36,424 bases of DNA from Candidatus Sulfopaludibacter sp. SbA3 (GCA_945861625.1 CAMAVI010000031.1:1-36424), one strand, 5' to 3'. Shown: positions 24,702-32,591, numbered from the stretch's first letter. Numbers and translations are program-made. Notes: generated from the letters alone by a model not told the origin.

Positions 24702-25819
24702 CCGCCGGCCGCATCGGTTTGCCGCTGGCGGTACTCGCTCTGGCGCAGGTGGCGAGTGTCGCGCAACAGGAACGCGACGCGCATCTCGGTGCCTACCAGA
24801 GCTGGCGGCAGGCTGATCCCACTCTCGAGCGCGATGCCGCGAGCGCCGGGGCTGCACTGGGTGCCCGCGCGGACAGAGTTGCCGGGGAAGCCGCCAAGTA
24901 TTACGCGTCACATAAGACCTACTTGGATGCTCAGCGCACTGCCCTGGAACAGAGGGCCTCGGCCATTGAAGCTCTGCCGGTTGCGGCTGACTTCGCCGCA
25001 CTTCCGGTGAATTTCGCGGCGACGCAGGGCGCGATCGTCTCCGCCAGCATTAATACGATCGCGGCGGAACCGGATCGTGTTATCCAACGGTTGCGGCAAT
25101 CGCTGGAGCTGGAGCGCAGTGCCCTGACCGCGCTCAGCACGGCTCTGGACGAGACCCGGAAGAGTCTGGAAGCGGTCAAGCGCAGCAGCACTACAGGAGA
25201 GCAGGCGCGGGCGAGACTCGCCGAGCATTATAAGAGCCTGGCCGCGGACTTCCAACGGGACGCCCTGCAGACCACGGAAGCGGGAACTTCTTGGGCGAGC
25301 TATTACCGCGCGCTTGCGGAGGCGTCGAGCAGCGCGGTGACTCACGGGCCCGCGCTCTCTTCGGTCATCGCTCCGCTACGGGCGCCCGGCGCTACGCCAC
25401 CCCCGGCCGCAAGGGAGGCTGGAAGCCCGCCTCTTCTTCCACGGGCACCGTCCATCACGCCGCTCCCGCTATACCGCTACACCGGCGAGTGGAATTACCC
25501 AAGCATCGGCGCTCAGTTCCATGGGACACAGCCACAATCCGTGGACCTGGCCGTGCGCGAGGACGGCGGGCAGGCCAAGGGAACCATGGTCGTGCGCTTC
25601 CAGGTACCTCCCGGCGGTGTGATCGATTCATCGATGCGTTTTACGTTCGAAGGGCCATTTCAGCAGACGCGAAATCAATCTTTCCCACTGGTAACCAGCA
25701 CAGGCGCCAAGGGGACTATCGAGCTGACCCCGACTTCCGTATTCAACATGCTCCAGGTGGCTTACAAGATCGAAGCCAATCCGCCGCGCCAGGGTGATTT
25801 TCTCGTCGTTAAGAAATAA
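24698..25819 (+). CDS. Secreted protein: helical N-terminus plus beta C-terminal domain
   Basis: The 373-aa product is unrecognised. From GTG at 24698 it begins with a hydrophobic segment (LPLAVLALAQVASVAQQ) that looks like a signal peptide. A helical region follows (about 25-235), similar in style to its upstream partner. A Pro-rich hinge (about 237-265) leads to a beta-rich domain ('YTGEWNYPSIGAQFHG', 'VREDGGQAKGTMVVRF', 'GTIELTPTSVFNMLQVAY'). GTG overlaps the previous stop as GTGA, with GGGGAAG upstream, so translation is coupled. It could be a surface complex with the first protein, which is inference. Confidence 0.75.
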   Translation: MTAGRIGLPLAVLALAQVASVAQQERDAHLGAYQSWRQADPTLERDAASAGAALGARADRVAGEAAKYYASHKTYLDAQRTALEQRASAIEALPVAADFAALPVNFAATQGAIVSASINTIAAEPDRVIQRLRQSLELERSALTALSTALDETRKSLEAVKRSSTTGEQARARLAEHYKSLAADFQRDALQTTEAGTSWASYYRALAEASSSAVTHGPALSSVIAPLRAPGATPPPAAREAGSPPLLPRAPSITPLPLYRYTGEWNYPSIGAQFHGTQPQSVDLAVREDGGQAKGTMVVRFQVPPGGVIDSSMRFTFEGPFQQTRNQSFPLVTSTGAKGTIELTPTSVFNMLQVAYKIEANPPRQGDFLVVKK

Positions 25820-26125
25820 AGAAGGTAACGAAGTAGAGAAGGTTCAAGAAGCTAGTGTAGTGTCCTCATAGCTGCGTTGCGGAATTGGATGGCTTCGAGC
25901 CGCGCGCGAGCCGCGCGCAAGCCATGGGATGAAATTGAAGAGTATCGGATGAACCAGAATTACTGGCACTGCATCAGCAGGCCGACCCGTACGAGTTGGC
26001 CCGCAGTATCCGCCAGAAAGCGGAACCGATCATGCGGCAGGCAGGCGTGCTGTAGAGCCGCACCGGGCAGCGAGCATGCGCTCGATCTGTTGAACGGCTG
26101 CAAGCCACGGGCTGGTTAGGTCCAG
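25820..26125 (+). other. Gene-free stretch with a probable decayed ORF
   Basis: This 306-bp stretch follows the secreted pair and precedes the 3' end of a minus-strand gene. It holds no intact gene. A 39-codon fragment (25939-26055) opens right after a TGA and has protein-like composition. The stretch around 25895-25920 is a CG-rich direct repeat (GAGCCGCGCGC twice). No terminator or promoter is evident. Confidence 0.5.
25939..26055 (+). pseudogene. Possible remnant of a transposase or other C-terminus
   Basis: Frame 25939-26055 encodes '...PELLALHQQADPYELARS' followed by 'IRQKAEPIMRQAGVL' and a stop. No start codon is usable and the upstream frame is closed by TGA at 25936. The 'ADPYELARxIRQK' style recalls the C-terminal tails of some integrase-core transposases, but I cannot name a family. 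It may equally be chance. Confidence 0.3.
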
Positions 26126-26641
26126 CTACCGCGCGTATGCCGCGATCCGGCGCAGCATCGCGGTTCCCTGAGAGCAGCCGATGCGGGAGGTCTTTTGGCC
26201 GCAGGGACAGGGAGAGGCGTCGACGTACTCGCTGTCGATGGGCAGGCGGGAAGACTTAAGGTGCAATCCGTCGTGGGCTTCACATTCCGACGCCAGCAAC
26301 TCGCCTGATTTTCCGATCACTTGCTCGAACACGGGTAGGCGGAACGCGTCCCACAAGCAGTCACGGTCGGCCTCGGTGAGGCGCTCCTGCCCGGGCCGCC
26401 ACACCACGATCACCCCATGCGTCAACGATGGGATGGGGACGCGCAGCAGCTCTTGCCATTGCTCCCAGGTGGCGGCGATCGCCGCGGGGGCGAAGTCGGC
26501 CACCTCCGGCCCCCAGCCTTTCCGAAAGACACGAATCGGCCGCGGCCGAAGGACTCCGGCGGCAAATCCGCCGGCAGAAAACCAGGGAACCAAGACAGCC
26601 GTGCGCGGCACCGGCGCGATGGGATATTCGAATGCTTCCAC
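26126..26641 (-). CDS. Hypothetical protein with a Cys-rich C-terminal motif
   Basis: The 171-aa cytosolic product is unrecognised. The N-terminal half contains 'PWFSAGGFAAGVLRPRPIRVF' style beta strands and 'ATWEQWQELLRVP'. Near the C-terminus 'SPCPCGQKTSRIGC' looks like a variant of the SEC-C zinc motif (CxCx8CC/H) with a shortened spacing. Start is GTG at 26641. No good ribosome site is present, and TAAACT lies 9 nt before it. It follows the amidohydrolase by 16 nt and is the last gene of the histidine-kinase operon. Confidence 0.65.
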   Translation of the reverse strand: MEAFEYPIAPVPRTAVLVPWFSAGGFAAGVLRPRPIRVFRKGWGPEVADFAPAAIAATWEQWQELLRVPIPSLTHGVIVVWRPGQERLTEADRDCLWDAFRLPVFEQVIGKSGELLASECEAHDGLHLKSSRLPIDSEYVDASPCPCGQKTSRIGCSQGTAMLRRIAAYAR

Positions 26642-26657
26642 GCAAACTAGAGTTTAC

Positions 26658-27566
26658 TTAGGGGGCTAGGATTCTCACGAGATTTTCGCCAAAAATCGCG
26701 CGCGCCCCGGCTAGATCCAAACCCAGTTCGTAGAGCGCCGTGGACTGCTCGTCGAAAATCTGAAAATGCCAGCCGCGCGGGAAGAACGACGAATCGCTGC
26801 CGAACAGCAGGCGTTTGGGTCCAACGACTTCCAGGGCCTGGCGAAAGACGGCGCGCAGATCCAGGTGTGGCGCGTGATAGCGCGTCCAACGATTGGAACT
26901 GGAGGTGTCCAAGTAAACATTCGGACACAGATCCGCCAGCATCAGCGCCTCGCGAAAATAGCCGGCCCCAAAATGCGGAATGATGAACGGCACTTTGGGA
27001 TGCCGCGCGGCGACCATGTGGAGGTCCACGGGATTCGACAGCCGTAGATCAAACGCCGAGGGCAACCCGAGTTTCTGGCGGACGCCAACGCTCAAAGCCC
27101 CGCAGTGCACGAACACGGCCCGGCGGCCCTGCGCTGCCCAGGTGAGGACGGGCTCCACGATTTCATCCTGAATGGAGTAGCCGTGCATCGCGGGAAACAG
27201 ACACACCACCCGAACATCGGAAAATGCTTCCGCCTTCCAATTTTTCGGGTTCACCATGGCGAAGGCGAAAAAGCGGTCCGGGTGCGCGCGCGCAGCCGCG
27301 GTAACCGACTCATGGTCGCCCGGAATGCTGGCAATGAGCGCGGACTGGTCCACACCGTGCCGGTCCAGCTCGCGGGCCCAGGTCTCGGCCAGCGCCTCAG
27401 CGGAGGCGGGCGGAAACTGCCAGTCCAGTTGGCTCTGGATGCCTTCGACGGTGAGTCCAGGCTTCTGTGTCGCGAGAATCTCGAAGAAATGCCGCGAGAA
27501 GAAATGCACGTGCGCATCGGCCACGATCAGCGGGCCCCACGGGGATTGGCGGGCAATGCGCTCCAC
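26658..27566 (-). CDS. Amidohydrolase (Amidohydro_2 family)
   Basis: This is a TIM-barrel metal-dependent hydrolase or decarboxylase, 302 aa. The metal-binding motif D18-A-H-V-H22 is near the N-terminus, later His in 'IPHFGAGYFRE' supports the barrel, and the terminal Asp lies in 'LFGSDSSFFPRGW'. The family includes ACMSD-type decarboxylases, and the substrate is not predictable. Start is GTG at 27566, 3 nt after the response-regulator stop, with GGGAGC upstream. It belongs to one operon with the two-component pair. Confidence 0.88.
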   Translation of the reverse strand: MERIARQSPWGPLIVADAHVHFFSRHFFEILATQKPGLTVEGIQSQLDWQFPPASAEALAETWARELDRHGVDQSALIASIPGDHESVTAAARAHPDRFFAFAMVNPKNWKAEAFSDVRVVCLFPAMHGYSIQDEIVEPVLTWAAQGRRAVFVHCGALSVGVRQKLGLPSAFDLRLSNPVDLHMVAARHPKVPFIIPHFGAGYFREALMLADLCPNVYLDTSSSNRWTRYHAPHLDLRAVFRQALEVVGPKRLLFGSDSSFFPRGWHFQIFDEQSTALYELGLDLAGARAIFGENLVRILAP

Positions 27567-27569
27567 GAT

Positions 27570-28229
27570 TTATTCGGCTCCCAATTGGGTCAGCCCGGTG
27601 GATAACGCGAGCTGGGTCAGTCCCGCGACGTTGTTGACACCAAGTTTCTTCATCATGGTCTTGCGATACGTGCGCACGGTCTGCTCGCTCAAGTCCAGAA
27701 GCGTGGCGATTTCCTTGCTGGTCTTGCCGTCAGCCACCAAACGCAGCACCTGTACTTCGCGCGGCGACAGCACACTCAGCGCCGATTCCGGCTTGGACGC
27801 AAGGTCGCCTTTCTGGATGCGCGTCAAAAGGCGGTCGGATACTTGCGGACTCAGATACGCCCCGCCATTGGCAACGACGCGCAGGGCTTCCAGCAGGTCG
27901 CTGTCGGAGACTTTCTTCAAGACGAATCCGCGCGCGCCGGAGCGCACGGCGCCCACCACGGAGTTCTCGTCGTCATACATCGACAGGATGACAACTTTGC
28001 ACTCGGGGTGATGGCGCAAGATCTCGGCGGTTGTATCCACGCCCTTTAACCCCGGCAGGCCGATATCCATCAGCACCATGGCCGGCTTCTGCTGTTTGAC
28101 GAATTGGAGGGCTTCCGCGCCGTTCGCCGCCTCGCCCACGACGGTGAAATTGCCGTCGCGGCTCAGGATGGCTTTAATGCCATCGCGCATGATCTTGTGG
28201 TCATCCACGAGAAGAACGTCGAATGGCAT
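27570..28229 (-). CDS. NarL/FixJ-family response regulator
   Basis: This is a cytosolic transcription regulator of 219 aa. The receiver domain (about 3-120) has D9-D10, phospho-acceptor D55 ('MVLMDIGLPG') and Lys in 'FVLKKVSD'. The LuxR-type HTH (about 150-215) has 'LSPREVQVLRLVADGKTSKEIA' style sequence, split as LSPREVQVLRL and GKTSKEIATLL. All key residues are intact. I chose ATG at 28229. The TTG upstream (28244) is less likely. It overlaps the histidine kinase gene by 29 nt. Confidence 0.93.
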   Translation of the reverse strand: MPFDVLLVDDHKIMRDGIKAILSRDGNFTVVGEAANGAEALQFVKQQKPAMVLMDIGLPGLKGVDTTAEILRHHPECKVVILSMYDDENSVVGAVRSGARGFVLKKVSDSDLLEALRVVANGGAYLSPQVSDRLLTRIQKGDLASKPESALSVLSPREVQVLRLVADGKTSKEIATLLDLSEQTVRTYRKTMMKKLGVNNVAGLTQLALSTGLTQLGAE

Positions 28230-28806
28230 AGGTAATGGAAACAATTGTACCTTTTTCTGTTATGACGCCGAAGTCGAGACCGGAATGCAGGGCCCGCAGC
28301 GAGGCGGCGGCCAGATCTTTCTTCGCAACCTTTCCCGAATGAGATACTCGCGCGGTGACCGCATGCGCGCCGGAAACGGAAATCGCTATGTCTTTGGTTC
28401 CATCCGCATTCGCCACGGCGCTGGCGATTGCATGATACATGGCGTCGGCGATGTCCAAGGGCAAGATTGCGGTGGCAGTGTAACGCAACCGCACACGTGC
28501 GGCGCCGCCGGAGCCGCCCGCCAGATCCAGCAACGCGTTTTTCAGGCCGGTGCGGCGGACAGGCGAAGGCTCCAATGCGCGGCTGAGAGCGCGCAAGTGT
28601 TCCATCACGCCTTCGAGCGCCTCGCTGACTTCGGCGGCCCGCTCGGAGGCCGCGGGAAAGTCCATGCGCAAAAGCTGCAAACGGAGGCCCGCGACGGCCA
28701 AGAGGGAACCCACGTCGTCATGAAGAACTTGTGCCGCGCGGCGAAGTTCCTGGCGGCTCCGGACACACTCTTTCGCGAGTTCGTCCGCGTGCGAATCGCG
28801 TGGCAT
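28201..28806 (-). CDS. Sensorless histidine kinase of the NarX/DesK type, degenerate ATPase
   Basis: The 201-aa cytosolic protein has a HisKA_3 dimerisation helix with phospho-acceptor H29 in 'QVLHDDVGSLLAV', the correct HD(D/E)xG context. The HATPase part (about 105-195) is eroded. The N-box is 'AIASAVANAD' with the usual Glu and first Asn missing. No DxGxG box is seen (in its place 'SHSGKVAKKD'), while 'GVITEKGTIVSITY' resembles the G2 end. There is no sensor or transmembrane domain. It may be a phosphatase or pseudokinase partner for the downstream regulator. Start ATG 28806 has TACACT 6 nt before it. Confidence 0.8.
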   Translation of the reverse strand: MPRDSHADELAKECVRSRQELRRAAQVLHDDVGSLLAVAGLRLQLLRMDFPAASERAAEVSEALEGVMEHLRALSRALEPSPVRRTGLKNALLDLAGGSGGAARVRLRYTATAILPLDIADAMYHAIASAVANADGTKDIAISVSGAHAVTARVSHSGKVAKKDLAAASLRALHSGLDFGVITEKGTIVSITYAIRRSSRG

Positions 28807-28812
28807 GGATCA

Positions 28813-28818
28813 AGTGTA
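28813..28818 (-). promoter_or_regulatory. Putative -10 box (TACACT) 6 nt before the histidine kinase ATG
   Basis: On the minus strand TACACT (28818-28813) is followed by TGATCC and then ATG at 28806. There is no room for a Shine-Dalgarno leader, so a leaderless transcript is implied. No strong -35 is visible. Confidence 0.5.
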
Positions 28819-28870
28819 ACGCGCGAAGATAACGCACCAAAATCGCAAAACAAAGCCGCGCGGAGAAGGT

Positions 28871-28876
28871 TACACT
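28871..28876 (+). promoter_or_regulatory. Putative -10 box (TACACT) 6 nt before ATG 28883
   Basis: TACACT is followed by AATCCA and the ATG. It is the same hexamer and spacing as the divergent box at 28818-28813. The two boxes face away from each other across 52 bp. Confidence 0.5.
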
Positions 28877-28882
28877 AATCCA

Positions 28883-30166
28883 ATGTCCGTATTGGCCGCG
28901 CTCGCCAAGCTTAAAGGGAAATTCGGCGTTGCCGCGGCGCGCCAGGCGGCGGCTCTTCTGGAGCGCGCGCAGCGGATGCGTTTTCGCGATCCCGAAGAAC
29001 TGATCGAATTCCACGAGACTGTGCTGTTTCTGCGCGCCTATCCCCAGAGCGCCCGCGTGCTCAAATTGGCTGACCAAATCCTGTTTCCCTTTGCGGAACG
29101 AGTGCGCGGGTTGGAGCGCGAACCCCTTGAATATTCCGACGTATCGGGCATCGCGGGCACCGGCCTGACCACCAACTTCAGCTATCCCTTCGCCCGCAGC
29201 CTGGCCGAACGCCACGACGGTAATGTCCATATCGATTGGATGCAGTACGGACACGCGGACCGCTTGGGCCCCATCCTGGGGCGGTTAATTCGAGAAGCAT
29301 TCGAGGACTGGGCCGTAGCGCCGCACGCCGATTGGCGGCGCTGGTACGAGAAGGCGGGCGGAAGCTTGCGCTGGCTGATCTCTCAAGTCAGACCCGAGGT
29401 CTACGATCTATTGGAACTGCCGCTGCGTTGGGAACTCGGCGACAGCCCGGCCTCGCGCTCGCGGGCGCGCACTCCGCGCAAGAAGATGTTCTATCATAAC
29501 GGGCCATTCCTGGCGCGCAAAGATGTGTCCTTCGCAGCCGAGTTTGCCGCGCCGAGGATTCCGGCGGAACGCTTGCCGCGCGAGCAGGCCCGGAAGCTTG
29601 TGGACATCATCATCGACGCGTCAGCAGTCCGGTATAGAGAACTGTACGGATTCCTGTATCCCGATCTCGGGGGAGTGTTTCATGCGGACTTGGGGCGCGG
29701 GATCGATTTCTATTTCTGCGGTCTCCCTCGCCAGTGGCGTCTGCCGAGGCGCGATTACTACGCCGGAATGTATTTCAAGAATGGCGTGCCCATCGGTTAT
29801 GTGGAAGTGATCTCGTCGCGTGACAAGACCGGCGTGCGCATGGAGGTCGGCTTCAATCTGTATTACACGTTCCGCCAGGGCGAGACCGCGTGGCTGTATG
29901 GGCGCCTGCTGAAGCTCTTCCGCGAGCGCTACAAGGTGACGGCCTTCGTCATCGATCCCTACCAGATCGGACACCAAAACGACGAAGCAATTGAGTCGGG
30001 CGCGTTCTGGTTCTACTACAAGTTGGGTTTCCGGCCCGAATCGCCGGAGATCGCCGCGCTCGCCGAGCGGGAAGAGAAAAAGGTCGCGGCGCGCCCCGGC
30101 TACCGCACTTCCCGAGCTACGTTGCGGAAATTGGCGGCGGGAACGATGGCCTATCGTTGTGAGTGA
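28883..30166 (+). CDS. Protein of unknown function with GNAT-like C-terminal part
   Basis: The 427-aa cytosolic product is unrecognised overall. The N-terminal half is helical with 'FHETVLFLRAYPQS' and 'DWMQYGHADRLGPIL'. From about residue 250 the pattern becomes alpha/beta. 'GIPIGYVEVISSRDKTG'-type strands (actual text NGVPIGYVEVISS) and the end 'ESGAFWFYYKLGFRPESP' resemble the last helix-strand of GNAT acetyltransferases. A true acetyl-CoA loop was not located. Start ATG 28883. Its last 16 nt overlap the 3' end of the convergent phosphatase gene. Confidence 0.78.
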   Translation: MSVLAALAKLKGKFGVAAARQAAALLERAQRMRFRDPEELIEFHETVLFLRAYPQSARVLKLADQILFPFAERVRGLEREPLEYSDVSGIAGTGLTTNFSYPFARSLAERHDGNVHIDWMQYGHADRLGPILGRLIREAFEDWAVAPHADWRRWYEKAGGSLRWLISQVRPEVYDLLELPLRWELGDSPASRSRARTPRKKMFYHNGPFLARKDVSFAAEFAAPRIPAERLPREQARKLVDIIIDASAVRYRELYGFLYPDLGGVFHADLGRGIDFYFCGLPRQWRLPRRDYYAGMYFKNGVPIGYVEVISSRDKTGVRMEVGFNLYYTFRQGETAWLYGRLLKLFRERYKVTAFVIDPYQIGHQNDEAIESGAFWFYYKLGFRPESPEIAALAEREEKKVAARPGYRTSRATLRKLAAGTMAYRCE

Positions 30167-31128
30167 TGTGAAGACTTGGCGCGCCAGCGTCTGCCCAGCG
30201 CGGGGATGATCGCGCCGCCTAGATTCGCCAAGTTCAGGTCCGGGAACGGGGGTCGTTCCGCCCGCGGATTAAGCGCGCGAAGGAACGCTCCAGCGAACCG
30301 GCCCAGGGCCCCCAACTTTTCCCCCACTGTATATTGCAATTTGCGGCCGTTGGAGCGTAGCACCAGCACTGTGACATCGTCGTCAGTAAGATTTTGTGGA
30401 TAACGCTCCGCTATTTCCGTCAGTAACTTCTTGATCACGTCTTCGGGATCCAATTCGCCCAGCAGGCGCAGAATCCGCAGGACACCATCTTCACCCAGCA
30501 TTTCACCGCTGGGGTCGTTCGACTCCATTAGCGCGTCGGTATAGGTGAGGACGCAATCGCCGGGCTCCAGCTCAATATCGAAGTGATCGTATTCGGAAAG
30601 CTTCAGCAGCCCGAGCGGAAGATTCGTGGGTCCGCTGCGTATTCTGGCGTTTGCGTGTTTCGTATCCGGGTGCCCGAGGAAATCCCAACTCTGGCTCGCG
30701 GCCCGATACAGGATCGGCCGGGGATGACCGGCATTGCACACTGTCATCCGCCGGCTCGGTTCAAAAAATGTAACGACCACTGCCGTGGCGAACGCCCCGT
30801 CCTTGGAAAGTTCCGTGAACTGTTGATTGAGAAACCGCACGAACTCAGACTGATCCAGGCGGTTGACGAAGCGCCGCATCAGCGTTCTCAGGTCGGCCGC
30901 TGTCGAAGCGACAGAGGACCCATGGCCCGCGACATCGGCCAGCAATAGACGGGCGATCCGGCCCGTAGCGCAGCTCGACGCGTAATAAACGTCGCCGCCA
31001 TGCTGGGCATCATCGTAGGGCTTGCTGTAGACCCACACATCCAATCCACCGAAAGCTACGCCGCGCGCAGTGAGTTGGCTGCCTCCCCAGACTTCCATGC
31101 ACTGCATTTGCTGCTGGTTTTCACTCAC
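30151..31128 (-). CDS. SpoIIE/PP2C-type phosphatase
   Basis: This is a single-domain RsbU-like Ser/Thr phosphatase, 325 aa from GTG at 31128. The catalytic acids lie in 'HGGDVYYAS' (D46), 'LLADVAGHGSSVAS' (D65), 'YTDALMES' and 'NLTDDDVTVLVLR'. No sensor domain is present. A basic C-terminal extension of about 65 residues follows ('FPDLNLANLGGAIIPALGRR'). Its target is probably an anti-sigma-factor antagonist encoded elsewhere. TTG at 31131 and ATG at 31107 are alternative starts. A consensus TATAAT lies 6 nt before the GTG. Confidence 0.9.
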   Translation of the reverse strand: MSENQQQMQCMEVWGGSQLTARGVAFGGLDVWVYSKPYDDAQHGGDVYYASSCATGRIARLLLADVAGHGSSVASTAADLRTLMRRFVNRLDQSEFVRFLNQQFTELSKDGAFATAVVVTFFEPSRRMTVCNAGHPRPILYRAASQSWDFLGHPDTKHANARIRSGPTNLPLGLLKLSEYDHFDIELEPGDCVLTYTDALMESNDPSGEMLGEDGVLRILRLLGELDPEDVIKKLLTEIAERYPQNLTDDDVTVLVLRSNGRKLQYTVGEKLGALGRFAGAFLRALNPRAERPPFPDLNLANLGGAIIPALGRRWRAKSSHHSQR

Positions 31129-31134
31129 CAACGA

Positions 31135-31140
31135 ATTATA
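31135..31140 (-). promoter_or_regulatory. Consensus -10 box (TATAAT) 6 nt before a GTG start
   Basis: TATAAT (31140-31135, minus strand) is followed by TCGTTG and GTG at 31128. CTGACG (31165-31160) could serve as a -35 with a long 19-nt spacer. No ribosome-binding site can fit in the predicted transcript. Confidence 0.6.
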
Positions 31141-31212
31141 TCTGGCTATGGCTGGGAAACGTCAGCAGGCCGCGTCCATCATGCGCATCCCCAAATTACA
31201 GGTTCCGACCGG

Positions 31213-32568
31213 TCATAGAGAAGGCGTGCGTTCCGTCATCCCCAACATGTCTTCCGCCGCGGCCGCGACGTGCAATAGCAGGTCCTCCTGTTCGGCGGCC
31301 GCGATGATCTGGAGACCGATGGGCAGGCCGGCACGGGTCAATCCGCAGGGAATCGATATCGCGGGCAGCCCCAGCGCGTTGAAGCCCCGCGTAAACCGCG
31401 TCGCGGCGGCGCGGACATCCTCCTTGGCACCGCCCACTTCCACCGTAATGTCACCAATTTTCGGTGCTGTTATAGGCGTGGTGGGAGTGAAGATGCAATC
31501 CACGTGATCGAACAGTTTGGCGAACTGGCGGCCAATGCGGCGGCGCGTGCGCTGGGCCGCGATGTAGTCCATGCCCGAGATCCCTTTGCCCTGATCGAGC
31601 AGAGCCAGCACATCAGCGCCAAAGTCCGCGCGGCGGTCGAAGTAGGGGCGCATCTCGGTGGCGGCTTCCACCAACAGGCATGTCGCGGCGGCGGCACGCA
31701 ACGCTTCCATATCCGGCACGGTGATCTCGATAATCTGGGCTTTTCGTCCAGCCATGGTCAGAATCGCCGTCTGCACTGCCGCCTCCACCTCGGGTTCCAC
31801 ACGGTCGCGGAAGAAATTGGCCGGATAGCCGATGCGCAGGCCGGCCGGGTCCGGCGCGTCGCCAGGAATGTAACCACTGGGTTCGTCGACCATCGCCTGC
31901 AAGGCCAAAGCCGCGTCACGCACGGTGCGAGTCATGGGCCCGACGTGATCCTGCGAAAAACCAAGCGGTAGTACGCCCTTCACGCTCACAAGTCCATACG
32001 TCGGCTTCAGGCCGACGACGCCGCAAAACGACGCCGGGATACGGATGGAGCCGCCCGTATCCGTACCAATGGCCAGCGGCACGATTCCTGCCGCCACAGC
32101 CACCGCCGAGCCGCCGCTGGAACCACCGGAGATGCGCTGCAGATCCCAGGGGTTGTGGATGGGGCCGTAATGCGGATTGTTCGATGTAATCCCGTAGGCC
32201 AGCTCGTGCAAGCCCGTCTTACCCATCGAAACCGCGCCGGCTTCGCTTAGCTCGGTAACGATTTCGGCGTCGCGCGTGGGCACGTAGTGCGCAAAGATCT
32301 TGGACCCCGCCGTCGTGTGCACACCTTTGGTCCGAATGAGATCTTTGTAGGCGACAGGAATGCCATGGAGTATGCCGCGGTCGAAGCCGCGAGCCAGTTC
32401 TTCATCACGCGCGACTGAAGACTCCAGAGCCGCATCGCCGGTCACGGTGATGAACGAATTGAGCTTGCGATCCCACCGTTTGATCTTGAGCAGCGCTTCT
32501 TCCACCAGTTCGCGCGAGGAGACATCCCCGTTGCGCAGAGCCTGGGCGAGGATCGGCAGTGTGGCCAT
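31213..32568 (-). CDS. Amidase (amidase signature family)
   Basis: This is a Ser-cisSer-Lys hydrolase of 451 aa. The triad is K75 ('VAYKDLIRTKG'), cis-S150 ('SGGSSGGSAVAV') and nucleophile S174 ('GTDTGGSIRIPA'). 'FCGVVGLKPTYGLVS' completes the signature. It resembles GatA, but no gatB or gatC is adjacent, so a stand-alone amidase or a distant GatA paralogue is possible. I chose ATG at 32568 (MATLPILAQAL). The frame runs 93 codons further, but that part overlaps the divergent acyl-CoA dehydrogenase gene. Confidence 0.92.
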   Translation of the reverse strand: MATLPILAQALRNGDVSSRELVEEALLKIKRWDRKLNSFITVTGDAALESSVARDEELARGFDRGILHGIPVAYKDLIRTKGVHTTAGSKIFAHYVPTRDAEIVTELSEAGAVSMGKTGLHELAYGITSNNPHYGPIHNPWDLQRISGGSSGGSAVAVAAGIVPLAIGTDTGGSIRIPASFCGVVGLKPTYGLVSVKGVLPLGFSQDHVGPMTRTVRDAALALQAMVDEPSGYIPGDAPDPAGLRIGYPANFFRDRVEPEVEAAVQTAILTMAGRKAQIIEITVPDMEALRAAAATCLLVEAATEMRPYFDRRADFGADVLALLDQGKGISGMDYIAAQRTRRRIGRQFAKLFDHVDCIFTPTTPITAPKIGDITVEVGGAKEDVRAAATRFTRGFNALGLPAISIPCGLTRAGLPIGLQIIAAAEQEDLLLHVAAAAEDMLGMTERTPSL

Positions 32569-32575
32569 AAGCTCC

Positions 32576-32585
32576 AGTCTACAAT
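32576..32585. promoter_or_regulatory. Overlapping back-to-back -10 boxes in a 23-bp divergent spacer
   Basis: The spacer between the amidase ATG (32568) and the acyl-CoA dehydrogenase ATG (32592) is only 23 bp. It holds TACAAT on the plus strand (32580-32585, 6 nt before ATG) and TAGACT on the minus strand (32581-32576, 7 nt before ATG), sharing two base pairs. Any -35 elements must lie inside the opposing coding regions. Confidence 0.5.
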
Positions 32586-32591
32586 TGGGGA

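Noticed and set aside
25877-26119. 80-codon ORF in the non-coding gap
   Set aside because: Composition is Arg/Cys/Trp-rich and unlike a real protein, no ribosome site, and another frame of the same DNA looks more protein-like.
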